Below, piece after piece: positions 41,323 through 50,128 of a DNA stretch of 64,000 nucleotides (position 1 is the stretch's first letter; the number at the start of each line of letters is the position of its first letter). The stretch spans positions 1 to 64,000 of the forward strand of contig JAUSMA010000016.1 of assembly GCA_030645475.1 (NCBI GenBank). Reading direction: 5' to 3'. The translations under genes were made by a program, and so were the position numbers. The DNA is from Nitrospirota bacterium (GTDB lineage: Bacteria > Nitrospirota > Nitrospiria > Nitrospirales > Nitrospiraceae). The notes beneath the pieces were generated by a model. The model searched no databases and was not told the origin of the DNA. It saw only the letters and a program-made list of their open reading frames with translations.

Positions 41323-41943
41323 CTATGGAGCATCGGGCTTCGGCGCCAGAGGGCTGACCGCATTTTGATCTCGCCCCGCCTGATAGCTCTCCAGCATTCT
41401 GGTGATCGCCGGCATCAATCGTTCTTGTGCCGAGACCGGCACTTTGATTCGTATCCCGCGGCCCTCGTTGCGACCGAGTGAAAAGATGTGGAGTTCGATC
41501 ATTTCGCCGTGCGTGGCATCCTGATACGTGAATGCCAATTGTTTCGCGGGGAATCCGGCCAGCGACATCTCCTGATCCTGCCGCCACTTCACCGTGATCG
41601 CTTTCTTGCCGTAGAGTTCCGTGATAATGCGGCGATGGGCTGCGGCAAATTCAGCGAGCGTCTGCCGTCCATCCTGGCTCTTGCCCTCCAAGACATTCAT
41701 GTGGCCGGATAGCGCGACGAGGCTGCTGTCGATAGGGGGGTAGAGCGTTACGCCAATTCCGTCCGGTATCGGATTTCCAAGACGCCAATGTTCCGGGTAA
41801 CGGACGGAGAAGCCGAAGCGGGCATTGGTATAGAGCTTCCACGCGGTGGCGTCGATTGTTCCAGCAGCAGCGGGGGCGCCGTCTTGCACGCCGAACGCGT
41901 GGATCAATAAGAGGGCGATGATGAGCAAGCTTGGCCGTGTCAT
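41323..41943 (-). CDS. Secreted protein of unknown function (PsbP-like domain possible)
   Basis: A 206-residue protein from ATG 41943 (AAGGAG 9 nt upstream). A signal peptide (LLIIALLLIHAFGV) precedes a mature part beginning LYTNARFGFSVRYPEHWRL, the opening of PsbP/DUF1795-type domains. The C-terminus is a Lys/Pro-rich tail. It lies on the minus strand between the two copper modules, next to the SUMF1-fold protein, which is also on the minus strand. The function is not known. Confidence 0.65.
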   Translation of the reverse strand: MTRPSLLIIALLLIHAFGVQDGAPAAAGTIDATAWKLYTNARFGFSVRYPEHWRLGNPIPDGIGVTLYPPIDSSLVALSGHMNVLEGKSQDGRQTLAEFAAAHRRIITELYGKKAITVKWRQDQEMSLAGFPAKQLAFTYQDATHGEMIELHIFSLGRNEGRGIRIKVPVSAQERLMPAITRMLESYQAGRDQNAVSPLAPKPDAP

Positions 41944-41986
41944 GTCATGTTTCTCCTTGGCCTGCCAGGCCACGCAATTACTGTAC

Positions 41987-42904
41987 TCATCGCGCGCAGC
42001 GGAAACCGATGGTCGCGGCGCGCTGATCCAGCGATGCCCCGCTTCTGGTGGCCGTTCGCAACAACACGGGCGTGCTTTTCCACGAGCCTCCGCGCACCAC
42101 CTTGTAGCGTCCGTTGGCCGGACCGCGCGGATTGCGGTCCGGCATGGTCATATAGTAGTCGATTCCGAACCAGTCTTCGACCCACTCGGCGGCATTGCCC
42201 GCCATGTGGTGCAGGCCATAGGGGCTTCGCCCCTCCTCCCCACGATCAACGGGCGCCACGATGGGAATTTCGTGCACGTGATACTGCCCGAACATCGCGA
42301 GCGCAGGCGTGGGAGGTTTTTGTCCCCAAGGAAACAGATTGCCGCTGTCCCCGCGAGCGGCTTTCTCCCACTCGGCTTCCGTCGGGAGCCGCTTGCCGTG
42401 CGCGTGACAGAAATCCGAGGCCTCAGACCAGGTGACGTAGAGTGCCGGCCACCGTGCCAATGTTTCGGGCGATAGGGCATGGATGGTCGTGACGTGATCG
42501 ATCAGTTTTCCCACTTCCTCGGGGGGGAGGCGTTGTTGCTGCCTCAGCCATAGTAAGTATTCTCCCAGACTCACCTCGTCTCGATCGATTTCATACCGAT
42601 TGAGCCAGACGCGTCGCTGCGGCTGCTCAGTGTCGTCATATTGAAGATCCAAGCTGAATGGTTTGTCGGTGTAGCGGGCGGTGCCCATGATGAACGTGCC
42701 CTCGGGGACAGGCAGCATTGGAGATTCGTCCGAACGTGCGACGATTGCATCGAGAGGGCTTCGCACATCGCCTCTCGTTTCGGCAGAGCCGGATGAGAGT
42801 GATGCCCCTAGGAGTATGATGACGACGACGAAGATGCAACTGCCGACGTAGAGACAAGCCGGAATGCGGCGCGTGCATGTGATCGTGCGAGTGCTGTTCT
42901 GCAT
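41987..42904 (-). CDS. Membrane-anchored SUMF1/FGE-fold protein
   Basis: A 305-residue protein with an N-terminal membrane anchor (LYVGSCIFVVVIILLGASL) and a ~240-residue FGE-sulfatase domain. The domain has VPEGTFIMGTARYTDKP, EIDRDEVSLGEYLLW, GKRLPTEAEWEKAARGDSG, HMAGNAAEWVEDW and VRGGSWKSTPVLLRTATR. The two active cysteines of true formylglycine-generating enzymes are absent from the GGSW region, so it is more likely a structural or EgtB-like relative. ATG 42904 has GGAG 5 nt upstream; a longer start at 42937 is less likely. It is in the gap between the two copper modules, opposite to them. Confidence 0.8.
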   Translation of the reverse strand: MQNSTRTITCTRRIPACLYVGSCIFVVVIILLGASLSSGSAETRGDVRSPLDAIVARSDESPMLPVPEGTFIMGTARYTDKPFSLDLQYDDTEQPQRRVWLNRYEIDRDEVSLGEYLLWLRQQQRLPPEEVGKLIDHVTTIHALSPETLARWPALYVTWSEASDFCHAHGKRLPTEAEWEKAARGDSGNLFPWGQKPPTPALAMFGQYHVHEIPIVAPVDRGEEGRSPYGLHHMAGNAAEWVEDWFGIDYYMTMPDRNPRGPANGRYKVVRGGSWKSTPVLLRTATRSGASLDQRAATIGFRCAR

Positions 42905-43204
42905 GAGGCTCCGATGCCAGGACGAAAAGGGTGTCACTATAATACGAGGATATTATCGGCACAAGGATGAAGGGGAAGGTCATCGTGCGGTGTTTCATCA
43001 TTCGGCATGAATGGGACATCTGCGCCCCATTGGGCGGAATCTTCAGACAATTCACAATCCACTTCTCCCATCAGCTGTTTATCGTAATCTCGTCGCGAAG
43101 AGTGGGGCGTTGATGTCCCATGACGTGACGTGAGTCGCCATCGGCAGAATCGAAATCTGCCTGAATCGTTGAGGAAACCCCTCTCAGGTTCCACCAGCTT
43201 TGGA

Positions 43205-43220
43205 TGGAACGGTATTTGCT
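43205..43220 (+). promoter_or_regulatory. Sigma-54 promoter (-24/-12), copper-oxidase gene 2
   Basis: TGGAACGGTATTTGCT matches TGGCACG-N4-TTGCW except for A at position 4. The GG/GC spacing is correct. The predicted start is near 43231. Confidence 0.65.
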
Positions 43221-43264
43221 CATCCATCGTCCGATTTACTGTGTGCTTGAGTATTGAACACCTG

Positions 43265-43337
43265 TCCGGTGAAGGCTGCGTAATTTATGGACTGGCCTCC
43301 TGAAATCGCAACCGCGCAGAGCGGAACCTTCACCGGA
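43265..43337 (+). ncRNA. Structured 5' leader of copper-oxidase gene 2
   Basis: TCCGGTGAAGG (43265-43275) pairs with CCTTCACCGGA (43327-43337), again 11 bp. The outer three pairs differ from leader 1 in a compensatory way (GCT/AGC against TCC/GGA). The inner word TATGGACTGGCCTCCTGAAA corresponds to TTTGGACCGGCCTCTGAA in leader 1. The surrounding 540-bp gap 42905-43444 holds the sigma-54 site and this element, and no other gene is supported. Confidence 0.55.
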
Positions 43338-43444
43338 CTATATTTATGACAGGACGCGAATGCGCCTCACCGCGCCAGCGTCGAGTGTATGGAGTTGCTG
43401 TGGATGGACGGTATTCAACGGTTGTTGTTCAGGAGGGGAAAAGG

Positions 43445-46400
43445 ATGACCAGTAGAAAGATCATGAGTCAGGCAGGAGTCGCGTTGCTTGCCGCCGTCTT
43501 AGGCGTCACGCAGACATGGGCAGAAGCGACGCCGCATCAACATACGGCCGCGGAGGCGACGGTCGTCCATCAGGCTGCCGGCCCGATGATGCAGGACAAG
43601 ATGTCGAAGGCTGTCCTGCAGATCGAGCGGGAGGTCAAGACCAAGGGACCGTTCCAGGGGGCCGGCGCCCACGCGATGCAGCAGGGTGTGCTGCTCGTGG
43701 CTGAGGACCCGGACAAGGTGCAAGTGACGCAGGGTGCTCGTTGTCCGGTGACCGCCCCTGTCCGTGCCTATGATGTCACGGCGATGAATGTCGAAATCAC
43801 CGTCAATCGGTTCGGCGATTTCTATCCGGGGTACATGTATGCGTTGACCGAGAACGTGGCCGGGGTGCGCGAGGAAGAAACGAAGAATAAGGCGGCGCGG
43901 GAGAGTGAGGATCCGACCTTTGCCGGCGGCGCCGTTTCAAATGGCCTGCAGGGCGATCTCATTCAGCCGCTCGTGATCCGGGCGAATCAGGGCGATTGTC
44001 TGCGGTTAACCTTGCGCAATCAGATTGCGGACGAGCCGACGAACATGATCATCAACGGTTCCCAGATGCTCGTGGCGAGCACGGGGAAGCCGGCGACGGG
44101 CAATAATCCTGACGCGCTGGTTCCAACCGGTAAGAGCGGGGAATTCGAATGGTACATCCCCATCGATTTGCAGGAAGGCGGCCGCGCGTTCCATAGCCAT
44201 GCGAGTCGGGATCAGTACTCCCTGGGCCTCTTGGGATCGCTCGTGGTCGAGCCTCGCGGCTCCCGTTTCCTCAGCCCGTTCACGGCGGAGGAGATGAAGA
44301 GCGGCTGGGAAGCCATCATCGATGTGGCGAACAGCTCAGACTTCCGTGAATTCGTCATTTTCTATCATGAGGCGGGCGACGAGACGTTCCGTCTCTTGAA
44401 TCGAAAGGGCGACATGCTGCCGCAGCGCGATGCCCACACGGACACCTATCGTCCATCCGCGCGTTTGCTCAACTATCGTAGCGAACCACACGGTGAACGT
44501 CTGGAAATCCAGGCGCATCTGGTCGGGTTTGCCGATGAATCGCAGGGCTATGGGTCCTATACCTTCGGCGATCCGGCGACGACGGTTCCGCGATCCTATC
44601 TGGGTGATCCGGCCAAGTTCCGGATGGTCGGCGGTTCGGAAATCGTGCATTCGCACCATATGCATGGTGGATCCATCCGTTGGGCCAGACAGCCTGGCAC
44701 CAGCAAACTCGATCCGACCCTGTCCAAGAATGGTCCGGTGAAGTTCCCGCCGATCAGCGACACCTCTGACCGGCTCGATGTGCAATCCATCGGTCCGTCG
44801 GAGATTTATGACGAAGTGATCGAAGGTGGATCGGGCGGCTTGCAGGCCCTGGCCGGCGAGTTCGTGTTCCATTGCCATATCCCGCAGCATTATGTGACGG
44901 GCATGTGGGGTTTCTGGCGCGTGTACAACACGCTGCAAACGCCGGGCGTGCAAACCGACGTGATGAAGCCGCTCGTCGAGTTGCCAGACCGGAAGGGCAA
45001 GAATAAGCAGGCGGTCAACTCAGACAAGTTGGTCGGCACCACGGTGGACTGGTACGGCGGGAAGAAGTACGAGATTACCAAGGACAAAACGGATTGGAAG
45101 TCCAATCCCGTGAAAGTCTCGATCAAGGATTGGGTCGAGTACATGCTGCCGCCGCAAGGATTGCCCGGCAAGACGGAAGACCAGGTCAAGCAGGCGCAGG
45201 CGCACGATGCGACGGTCGTGAACTGGAAGTGGGACGGCGCACTGGCGCTCAACGAGCCGGAGACGCCGCACAAGTGGGCGGACTATGTGTCGCCGACTCC
45301 GTTGAAGCGTCCGGCGATCACGTTCGATCCGCAGACCGGCAAACTGGCCTTCCCTTGGCTGCGTCCGCATCTCGGGAAGCGGCCTCCGTTTGCGCCGAAT
45401 CACGGAGGCGCGCCTTGGTTGGAGCCCTTCCGCGTACGGGAAGATGGAACGAGAAGTACCGAACAGGCCAAGCCTGGCGAGCAGGGGCCCTGGAGCCTCT
45501 GTCCGGAACATTCTCCACGCAAGTTCTTTACGATCCATTCCATCACGCTGCCGATTACCCTCAAGCCGGCGACTCCGAAAACCGCCGCGATTGTGGACCC
45601 AATCGGTATGATCTACGTCCTGCATGAAGAAGAGGAAGAGGTTCGCAAGAATCCCAAGAAGCAGCTGCCCTTGGTGATTCGAGGCAATGTCTACGATTGC
45701 GTCGATGTCATCTTCAAGAACGAAATTCCAGACGATGCACGGACGGGATGGGCGAATAAGATCAACCTCCATCCGCATTTCTTCCAGTTCGACACGAGCG
45801 CATCGGACGGACCCACCATCGGGTTCTCGTACGACATGTCGCTGCGGGCCTTCACGATGTTGGAAGATCCGCAACCGGACAAGGGTATGCCATTGCCCGG
45901 CAATACGGTGCTGACGGCGGATACCAAAGCCGGTGTGCGCAGCATTACGGTGAAGAATTCGGAGAAGTTCCATGTCAATACCGAACTCGGCGTCGGCATG
46001 GATGACCCGAAGTATTTCGAAGTCGCGCGGATCAAGGACATCAAGGGCAATACGATCACCTTCGATGCTCCGTTGAAGTACGGACATAAGAAAAACGACA
46101 TCGCCAGCGTGGAATTCATTCGTGAGCGCTGGTATGTAGACGCGGATCTCGGGACGGTGTATTGGCACGACCATGTGTTCGGTACCGATACCTGGGGCCA
46201 TGGGCTGTTCTCGGCCTTCATCACCGAGCCTCCGCGCTCGACCTATCACGATCCGGTGACCGGGAAGGAACTCCGGAGCGGTCCCATCGCGGACATTCAT
46301 ACCCTGGAACCGGTGTCGGCCCATATCCGGGGCAGCTTCCGCGAAGTCATGATGCATATCATGGACAGCAATGCGCGATCGGCAGAACTGATCACCACCG

Positions 46401-48163
46401 ACAATCCGCAAGCCAGGATGGGGGCGACGACCGTCGATGGGCCTCCGTCGCATCAGTTCCCTGAGCGGATCAACAAGTCCGCCATGACGTTCCTGAACGG
46501 CGGCGAAGCCACGACGGGCAGCGGCTACAGCATGCGTGTGGAGCCGTTGAGCGTGCGCCTCGCCAACAATCCGGACCCGTCGAAGTTGTTTGTGTCCGGT
46601 ATTCATGGCGATCCGGGCACACCGTTGCTCCGGGCCTATCTCGGCGATCCGATTATGGTTCGTGCACTTGTCGGTTCCGCCAATGAAGTCCATACGTGGC
46701 ACGTGACGGGGCACTGGTTCCCGATGGAGCGCTACGGGATCATGGCGATGCCGCGGAGCACGATTCACTTGGCGATCGGAGAGCGCTACGACCCGGCCAT
46801 TCCAGCTGCGGGCGGACCGCAGAAACAAGCGGGCGACTACATGTATTACAGTGGCCGTGCCTCGCACTTTGCGGAAGGCAGTTGGGGCCTCTTCCGTGTC
46901 TTCGATGAACTGCAAGGGGATCTGAAGCCCTTGCCGAGCCGTGAGCAGATTCAAAAGTCGGCCTCGTCGGTTTGTCCGGCGGAGGCGCCCCTGAAGACGT
47001 TCGACGTGTCGGCGATCGATCAGCGTATCCGGTTCCACGAAGGAACGCCCGGTACGATGGAAGTGGACCTTGAACGCAAGATGGTCTTCGAGAACGAGCA
47101 GGGCAAGATGTACATCCTTGCTGCAGATCGTGCGAAGGTCACGTCCGGCGAATTGAAGCCGAGCCCTCTGACCTTGCATGTGAACGTCGGCGATTGCGTG
47201 AAGATCAATCTGAAGAACGAGATGGCCAAAGAACGAGCCGGGTTCCACGTCGATATGATGGCGTTCGATCCGAAAGATTCGTTCGGCGCCAATGTCGGCA
47301 ACAATCCCGGCGATCAAACGATCGCGCCGGGCCAGAGCAAAACGTACACCTACTATGCACATCCGGAGTACGGTGAACTGGCGGCCCTCATCCAGGATTG
47401 GGGCAACGTGGTGGAGAATCCACGGAACGGTCTGTTCGGGTCCATCATCGTCGGTCCGAAGGGGTCGCGCTATCGTGACCCTATGACCGGCGACGACATC
47501 ACGATGAAGAGCAGCTGGCGTGCCGACGTGCTGGTGGATCGGACGATCCCCGGCAACGATACTCGGAAGAACTACCGCGACTTCTCCTTGATGTTCCAGG
47601 ACGAGGATAATATCGTGGGCGTCAGCTTCATGCCCTACATCCAGCAGGTGGCTGGTATCTCAGCGGTCAACTATCGCTCGGAACCGGCTGCATGGCGGAT
47701 CGAAAAGGGCTGTGACCTCTTCCAGGTCTTCAGTTGTGTGAAGGCCGGTGAGGAGCCAGTGACGCCGCTGCTGCAGGCGCATCTCGGCGACCCGGTGGCG
47801 ATTCACGTACTCGGCGCCTTCAGCGAGCAAGTGCAGTTGTTCACCGTGGACGGCCATGAATGGCCACATGAGCCCTACATGCAGGGTGCCGACCAGGTCA
47901 GCACCATGGAGTTCGGCGGTTCCGAGGTCATCAACGCCTATCTCACGGGCGGCGCCGGTGGACCGAATAAAATCGCCGGCGACTATATGTGGAAGAACCA
48001 GCGTCCGGCCTATGCAAATGCCGGGCAATGGGGACTCTTCAAAGTCCTTCCCGTCGGTGACCAGCACATTCTCTCACTGGCCTCACAGCTTCCTGCCGGC
48101 AAGACGGCGGAGCGTGAGACGGACGGCGGGAGTCTCGTGCGGACATCGATGGGCGGACGATAG
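43445..48163 (+). CDS. Giant multicopper-oxidase-like periplasmic protein 2
   Basis: A 1,572-residue secreted protein. The start at ATG 43445 gives a normal signal peptide (MSQAGVALLAAVLGVTQTWAEA) and has AGGAGG upstream; the ORF is open from 43346 but that start lies next to the leader stem. Domain order is as in protein 1: HSH at 250-252, HSHHMHGG, HCHIPQHYVTGM (H476, C477, H478, H482, M487), then LHPHFFQFD, WHDHVFG and HTWHVTGHWFPM, and a third cupredoxin-like block. Unlike protein 1, the first HxH pair is complete. The paralogues are similar throughout, including the linkers. Oxidation of a metal or other small substrate in the periplasm is the general family function. Confidence 0.85.
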   Translation: MTSRKIMSQAGVALLAAVLGVTQTWAEATPHQHTAAEATVVHQAAGPMMQDKMSKAVLQIEREVKTKGPFQGAGAHAMQQGVLLVAEDPDKVQVTQGARCPVTAPVRAYDVTAMNVEITVNRFGDFYPGYMYALTENVAGVREEETKNKAARESEDPTFAGGAVSNGLQGDLIQPLVIRANQGDCLRLTLRNQIADEPTNMIINGSQMLVASTGKPATGNNPDALVPTGKSGEFEWYIPIDLQEGGRAFHSHASRDQYSLGLLGSLVVEPRGSRFLSPFTAEEMKSGWEAIIDVANSSDFREFVIFYHEAGDETFRLLNRKGDMLPQRDAHTDTYRPSARLLNYRSEPHGERLEIQAHLVGFADESQGYGSYTFGDPATTVPRSYLGDPAKFRMVGGSEIVHSHHMHGGSIRWARQPGTSKLDPTLSKNGPVKFPPISDTSDRLDVQSIGPSEIYDEVIEGGSGGLQALAGEFVFHCHIPQHYVTGMWGFWRVYNTLQTPGVQTDVMKPLVELPDRKGKNKQAVNSDKLVGTTVDWYGGKKYEITKDKTDWKSNPVKVSIKDWVEYMLPPQGLPGKTEDQVKQAQAHDATVVNWKWDGALALNEPETPHKWADYVSPTPLKRPAITFDPQTGKLAFPWLRPHLGKRPPFAPNHGGAPWLEPFRVREDGTRSTEQAKPGEQGPWSLCPEHSPRKFFTIHSITLPITLKPATPKTAAIVDPIGMIYVLHEEEEEVRKNPKKQLPLVIRGNVYDCVDVIFKNEIPDDARTGWANKINLHPHFFQFDTSASDGPTIGFSYDMSLRAFTMLEDPQPDKGMPLPGNTVLTADTKAGVRSITVKNSEKFHVNTELGVGMDDPKYFEVARIKDIKGNTITFDAPLKYGHKKNDIASVEFIRERWYVDADLGTVYWHDHVFGTDTWGHGLFSAFITEPPRSTYHDPVTGKELRSGPIADIHTLEPVSAHIRGSFREVMMHIMDSNARSAELITTDNPQARMGATTVDGPPSHQFPERINKSAMTFLNGGEATTGSGYSMRVEPLSVRLANNPDPSKLFVSGIHGDPGTPLLRAYLGDPIMVRALVGSANEVHTWHVTGHWFPMERYGIMAMPRSTIHLAIGERYDPAIPAAGGPQKQAGDYMYYSGRASHFAEGSWGLFRVFDELQGDLKPLPSREQIQKSASSVCPAEAPLKTFDVSAIDQRIRFHEGTPGTMEVDLERKMVFENEQGKMYILAADRAKVTSGELKPSPLTLHVNVGDCVKINLKNEMAKERAGFHVDMMAFDPKDSFGANVGNNPGDQTIAPGQSKTYTYYAHPEYGELAALIQDWGNVVENPRNGLFGSIIVGPKGSRYRDPMTGDDITMKSSWRADVLVDRTIPGNDTRKNYRDFSLMFQDEDNIVGVSFMPYIQQVAGISAVNYRSEPAAWRIEKGCDLFQVFSCVKAGEEPVTPLLQAHLGDPVAIHVLGAFSEQVQLFTVDGHEWPHEPYMQGADQVSTMEFGGSEVINAYLTGGAGGPNKIAGDYMWKNQRPAYANAGQWGLFKVLPVGDQHILSLASQLPAGKTAERETDGGSLVRTSMGGR

Positions 48164-48242
48164 CCAGCATCCGGTGGCCTGCGTGCCTCAGGGCGCGCAG
48201 GCCACAAACACAGGTGCTAAGCCGGTCCCAAATCACTCAGCC

Positions 48243-48270
48243 CATGGGGGAGCCTGCGGGCTCCCCCATG
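48243..48270 (+). terminator. Strong hairpin between oxidase gene 2 and blue-copper gene 2
   Basis: CATGGGGGAGCC and GGCTCCCCCATG pair perfectly (12 bp) around a TGCG loop. No long T-run follows, so it may act as a partial terminator or as an RNA-stability element between the genes. Confidence 0.55.
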
Positions 48271-48291
48271 AACATTTGTAGGGTGGAGAAT

Positions 48292-49068
48292 ATGCCTGGA
48301 TCTGTGCGCCGATTCGCAACGAACATGATGATAGTGGTGACGCTGACGGTTGGGCTGGGCGGCATGGCGCAAGCCGGAGCCTATGAGGAAACAACCGTCG
48401 CCAATGGCGGGACGGTCACGGGGACGGTGAAATTTTCCGGTGAGCTGCCGGAGCCGACACGATTCGAGCTGCGCCGGTACTACGATCGTGCCTATTGCGG
48501 CGCCCTCTCGGATGGTTCCGGCTATCGGCTCCTTCGCGAAGTGGCCGTTGGTGAACAGCAGGGATTGAAAGATGTGATCGTCACCATCGAGGGAGTCGTA
48601 AAGGGGAAGCCCTTCGAATTTCAGGAGACAAAACTCGAAGCGAACATCTGTCAATTCGTACCCTTTGTCTCTGTCATGAGAAATGAGCATCCGCTGAGCG
48701 TGGTCAACCTGGATTCAGTTGCGCATGATCTGCAGTTTTATGAACGGGAACGGGAACACATTTTTATCATGTTTCACCGGCCGGCCCTGACCAAGGCAGG
48801 GACCAGCGACATCGTTCGGCTCACAGGGAATCGGCACGGGGTCACCATGCAATGCGGGATGCACCCCTATATGCAGGGGCATGGGCTTGCCGTGGAGAAC
48901 CCCTACTATGCCATCACCGGGATGGAAGGGACCTTTGCCATCAAGGATCTTCCGCCTGGGACCTATCGCATCAAGGCCTGGCATCCGACTCTTGGCGAGA
49001 AGGAACAGGCAATCACGGTGACTGACAATGGGGCTGCGTCGGTTAGTTTTACCTTTGAGGCAAAGTAG
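48292..49068 (+). CDS. Blue-copper (cupredoxin-like) protein with C-terminal beta domain, module 2
   Basis: A 258-residue secreted protein from ATG 48292 (GGTGGAG upstream). The type-1 copper set H145 (VAHDLQF), C188, H191 and M194 (MQCGMHPYM) has the same spacing as in the module-1 paralogue. The C-terminal segment GMEGTFAIKDLPPGTYRIKAW forms the carboxypeptidase-regulatory-like domain. It follows oxidase gene 2 after a 128-bp gap containing a strong hairpin. Function as in module 1: probable electron carrier or copper donor. Confidence 0.8.
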   Translation: MPGSVRRFATNMMIVVTLTVGLGGMAQAGAYEETTVANGGTVTGTVKFSGELPEPTRFELRRYYDRAYCGALSDGSGYRLLREVAVGEQQGLKDVIVTIEGVVKGKPFEFQETKLEANICQFVPFVSVMRNEHPLSVVNLDSVAHDLQFYEREREHIFIMFHRPALTKAGTSDIVRLTGNRHGVTMQCGMHPYMQGHGLAVENPYYAITGMEGTFAIKDLPPGTYRIKAWHPTLGEKEQAITVTDNGAASVSFTFEAK

Positions 49069-49071
49069 GTC

Positions 49072-49578
49072 ATGAAACTGCACCGATATGTGAGTGCCAG
49101 CATGATCGCTGTCTGTATCTTGGCGATCGGTGTGCCCGCCCTCTTTGCCGAGGGAACGGAGGCTCCCTCGGTGAGCCGGGTCGAGGTGGTACTCGCCGAT
49201 CGCTTGAAGAGTCAGGTGGCGGCGGTACGCGAGGAGTTCGTCCAAGCAGGGTTGACGAACGTTCACTTTCAATTCGCCAAACTGGGCCAGCCACCGCAGA
49301 ACATCGGCTTCGGCCGGGATGTGCCGGCCGAGAGGGCTCGGGACGCGATCCGCTTGGCGCTGAAATACAATCTTGGCGTCGGGATTTTGTTGCCTGAACG
49401 GCTCTTTCCTCCTCGGTTCGTGACCATCGCCTCGTCGAATTACGACGATACAGTCGAGTTTCCGATCGGCCAGGCTGCTCTTGCGCAACTTCAGAACCCC
49501 GATCTCACGACAGACGAGTTTCATCGGCTCTATCGTACATTGACCTCATCCTCGGCAGAACCGAAGGGACGGTATTAG
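49072..49578 (+). CDS. Small secreted protein of unknown family, module 2
   Basis: A 168-residue paralogue of the module-1 protein at 40257. The signal peptide is SMIAVCILAIGVPALFA. The mature part keeps RVEVVLADRLKSQVAAV, LLPERLFPPRFVTIASSN, YDDTVE and LTTDEFHRLYRTL. It starts 3 bp after the stop of the blue-copper gene. The conserved segments show that the family is under selection in both modules. No known domain is recognised. Confidence 0.7.
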   Translation: MKLHRYVSASMIAVCILAIGVPALFAEGTEAPSVSRVEVVLADRLKSQVAAVREEFVQAGLTNVHFQFAKLGQPPQNIGFGRDVPAERARDAIRLALKYNLGVGILLPERLFPPRFVTIASSNYDDTVEFPIGQAALAQLQNPDLTTDEFHRLYRTLTSSSAEPKGRY

Positions 49579-49579
49579 G

Positions 49580-50041
49580 ATGGGGTACGTGCGGCCGACT
49601 CCGATTCTCAATGTGGGGATGATCGCCACCATGCTGTTGGGGGCTGTCACGCTCACGTGGCTTCAACCGGCGTTGGCCGTGGAGATCTCCCTGGCGTCTG
49701 AAATTTCAGGATCGAAGCTCCGGGAAGAGGCGGATGATTTGATGAAGAATGCCGAAGAGATGGTGGCGCATGGGGGAATGGGGGATACCAAAGCGATCGT
49801 CCATCACTGCGGTCAGGTCAGTACACAGGCAGAAGCGATTCTAAAATCTCTTCCTCCGACCGATCCGCATGGCACGGAAGCCCAGCCCTACCTATTGGAG
49901 GCGATCAAGCAATGCCGGCGGGTTGCGGACTTGGGGGACTGGGTCGATCCGGGGGCGAGTTTGAATCCGGCGATCAAAGCCAGAGCAGCTGTGCGCGAAG
50001 CCGTGAAGCATTTGGCTGCTGTCAGAGAGAGCGGAGCGTAA
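49580..50041 (+). CDS. SmbP-like small metal-binding protein, module 2
   Basis: A 153-residue paralogue of the protein at 40760, with a longer N-terminus and the signal-like run MIATMLLGAVTLTWLQPALA. The mature part has EEMVAHGGMGDTKAIVHHCG, QVSTQAEAILKSLPPTDPHG and EAIKQCRRVADLGDWVDPG. His, Asp and Glu are enriched on the predicted helices. It starts one base after the preceding stop, closing module 2. Confidence 0.7.
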   Translation: MGYVRPTPILNVGMIATMLLGAVTLTWLQPALAVEISLASEISGSKLREEADDLMKNAEEMVAHGGMGDTKAIVHHCGQVSTQAEAILKSLPPTDPHGTEAQPYLLEAIKQCRRVADLGDWVDPGASLNPAIKARAAVREAVKHLAAVRESGA

Positions 50042-50128
50042 TTCCTTCTCGGCGCGACGTGGAGAGAGGGCCACACCAGTTCCCGCCGGCAACGGGTTGC
50101 CGATACGCGGCAGTCATATCCCTCATGG

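Noticed and set aside
42937-43227. 96-residue minus-strand ORF
   Set aside because: It lies across the sigma-54 promoter region of oxidase gene 2, and its sequence has no family resemblance.
45020-47362. 780-residue ORF on the minus strand
   Set aside because: It is the antisense shadow of the oxidase-2 coding sequence. The composition is Arg/His-rich and no domain appears.
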